Shown here: in pieces, positions 12,795 through 12,854 of the stretch
Layout: the number at the start of each line of letters is the position of its first letter
Position numbering within the stretch: position 1 is the stretch's first letter
NCBI GenBank assembly: GCA_964479745.1
Contig: CAYZNJ010000017.1
Span: 1-12,854 of the forward strand
Direction of reading: 5' to 3'
Source: JACPNK01 sp964479745
Lineage (GTDB): Bacteria; Patescibacteriota; Minisyncoccia; 2-02-FULL-40-12; IGHO2-12-FULL-4
DNA length: 12,854 nt
Made by a program: the position numbers and the translations under genes
Notes under the pieces: generated by a model
The model's input: only the letters and a program-made list of their open reading frames with translations
Databases searched by the model: none
Told to the model about the DNA's origin: nothing

Positions 12795-12854
12795 TTTCTT
12801 GGCTCTGTATTCTTAAAACAGTTCGAACTCATTTCGCCCCTCGGGCTGGCTCGG

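Noticed and set aside
12795..12854. tRNA or repeat at the right edge (TTCGAA and CTCGGG pieces)
   Set aside because: No cloverleaf can be formed in the visible bases; the sequence ends too soon to judge a repeat.

Overview
The window looks like a piece of a Candidate Phyla Radiation (Patescibacteria, probably Parcubacteria-like) chromosome, most likely a metagenome-assembled scaffold. The evidence is a secreted protein built of four-cysteine repeats, a tiny membrane-anchored protein with an NPFK tail, many short membrane proteins of unknown function, densely packed genes and a scaffold gap (Ns at 439-457). TGA is used as a stop (CcdA-like gene, DUF5676 gene), so this is not a lineage that recodes UGA. 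Every convincing gene is on the minus strand, so transcription runs from high to low coordinates.

Read in the direction of transcription: (1) 12724-11597 holds a P-loop kinase-like protein with its own promoter and terminator, then a NYN-domain (PIN-like) protein. (2) 11596-11284 has no gene but contains a 28-bp palindrome, a duplicate of the NYN gene's start region, and a plus-strand promoter and terminator about 60 bp apart. (3) 11283-9200 holds a two-helix membrane protein, a TspO/MBR protein and an MFS transporter. (4) 9125-5225 is an envelope thiol/redox cluster: DoxX-like protein, small two-cysteine protein, DUF1573 protein with a CxC motif, CcdA/DsbD-like thiol carrier, CPxC membrane protein, and an anchored protein of unknown family with CCG and DCNHG motifs. 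(5) 5216-2013 is a compact metal-efflux operon: a promoter containing a textbook CsoR operator, csoR, a DUF5676-like membrane protein, a P1B ATPase with an unusual CPD motif, and a small membrane protein. (6) 1990-1 holds a promoter, the 77-residue anchored protein and the cysteine-rich repeat protein, which is broken by the N gap and runs off the left edge.

The blocks plausibly act together at the cell envelope. The metal operon senses and exports Cu(I)-like metal, and the neighbouring cluster supplies reducing equivalents across the membrane (CcdA-like) to cysteine-bearing outer-face proteins. That link is inferred from adjacency and cysteine motifs only.

The most unusual signals are non-coding. 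The two consecutive intergenic regions at 6209-6327 and 6717-6827 are diverged copies of one roughly 115-bp element. Each fills the space from the stop of one gene to the ATG of the next. In each, an upstream hairpin carries GAAGTCGC and the complementary GCGACTTC lies just before the start codon. In addition, several promoters put their -10 box only 6-11 bp from the start codon (leaderless genes), whereas other genes have clear Shine-Dalgarno sites.
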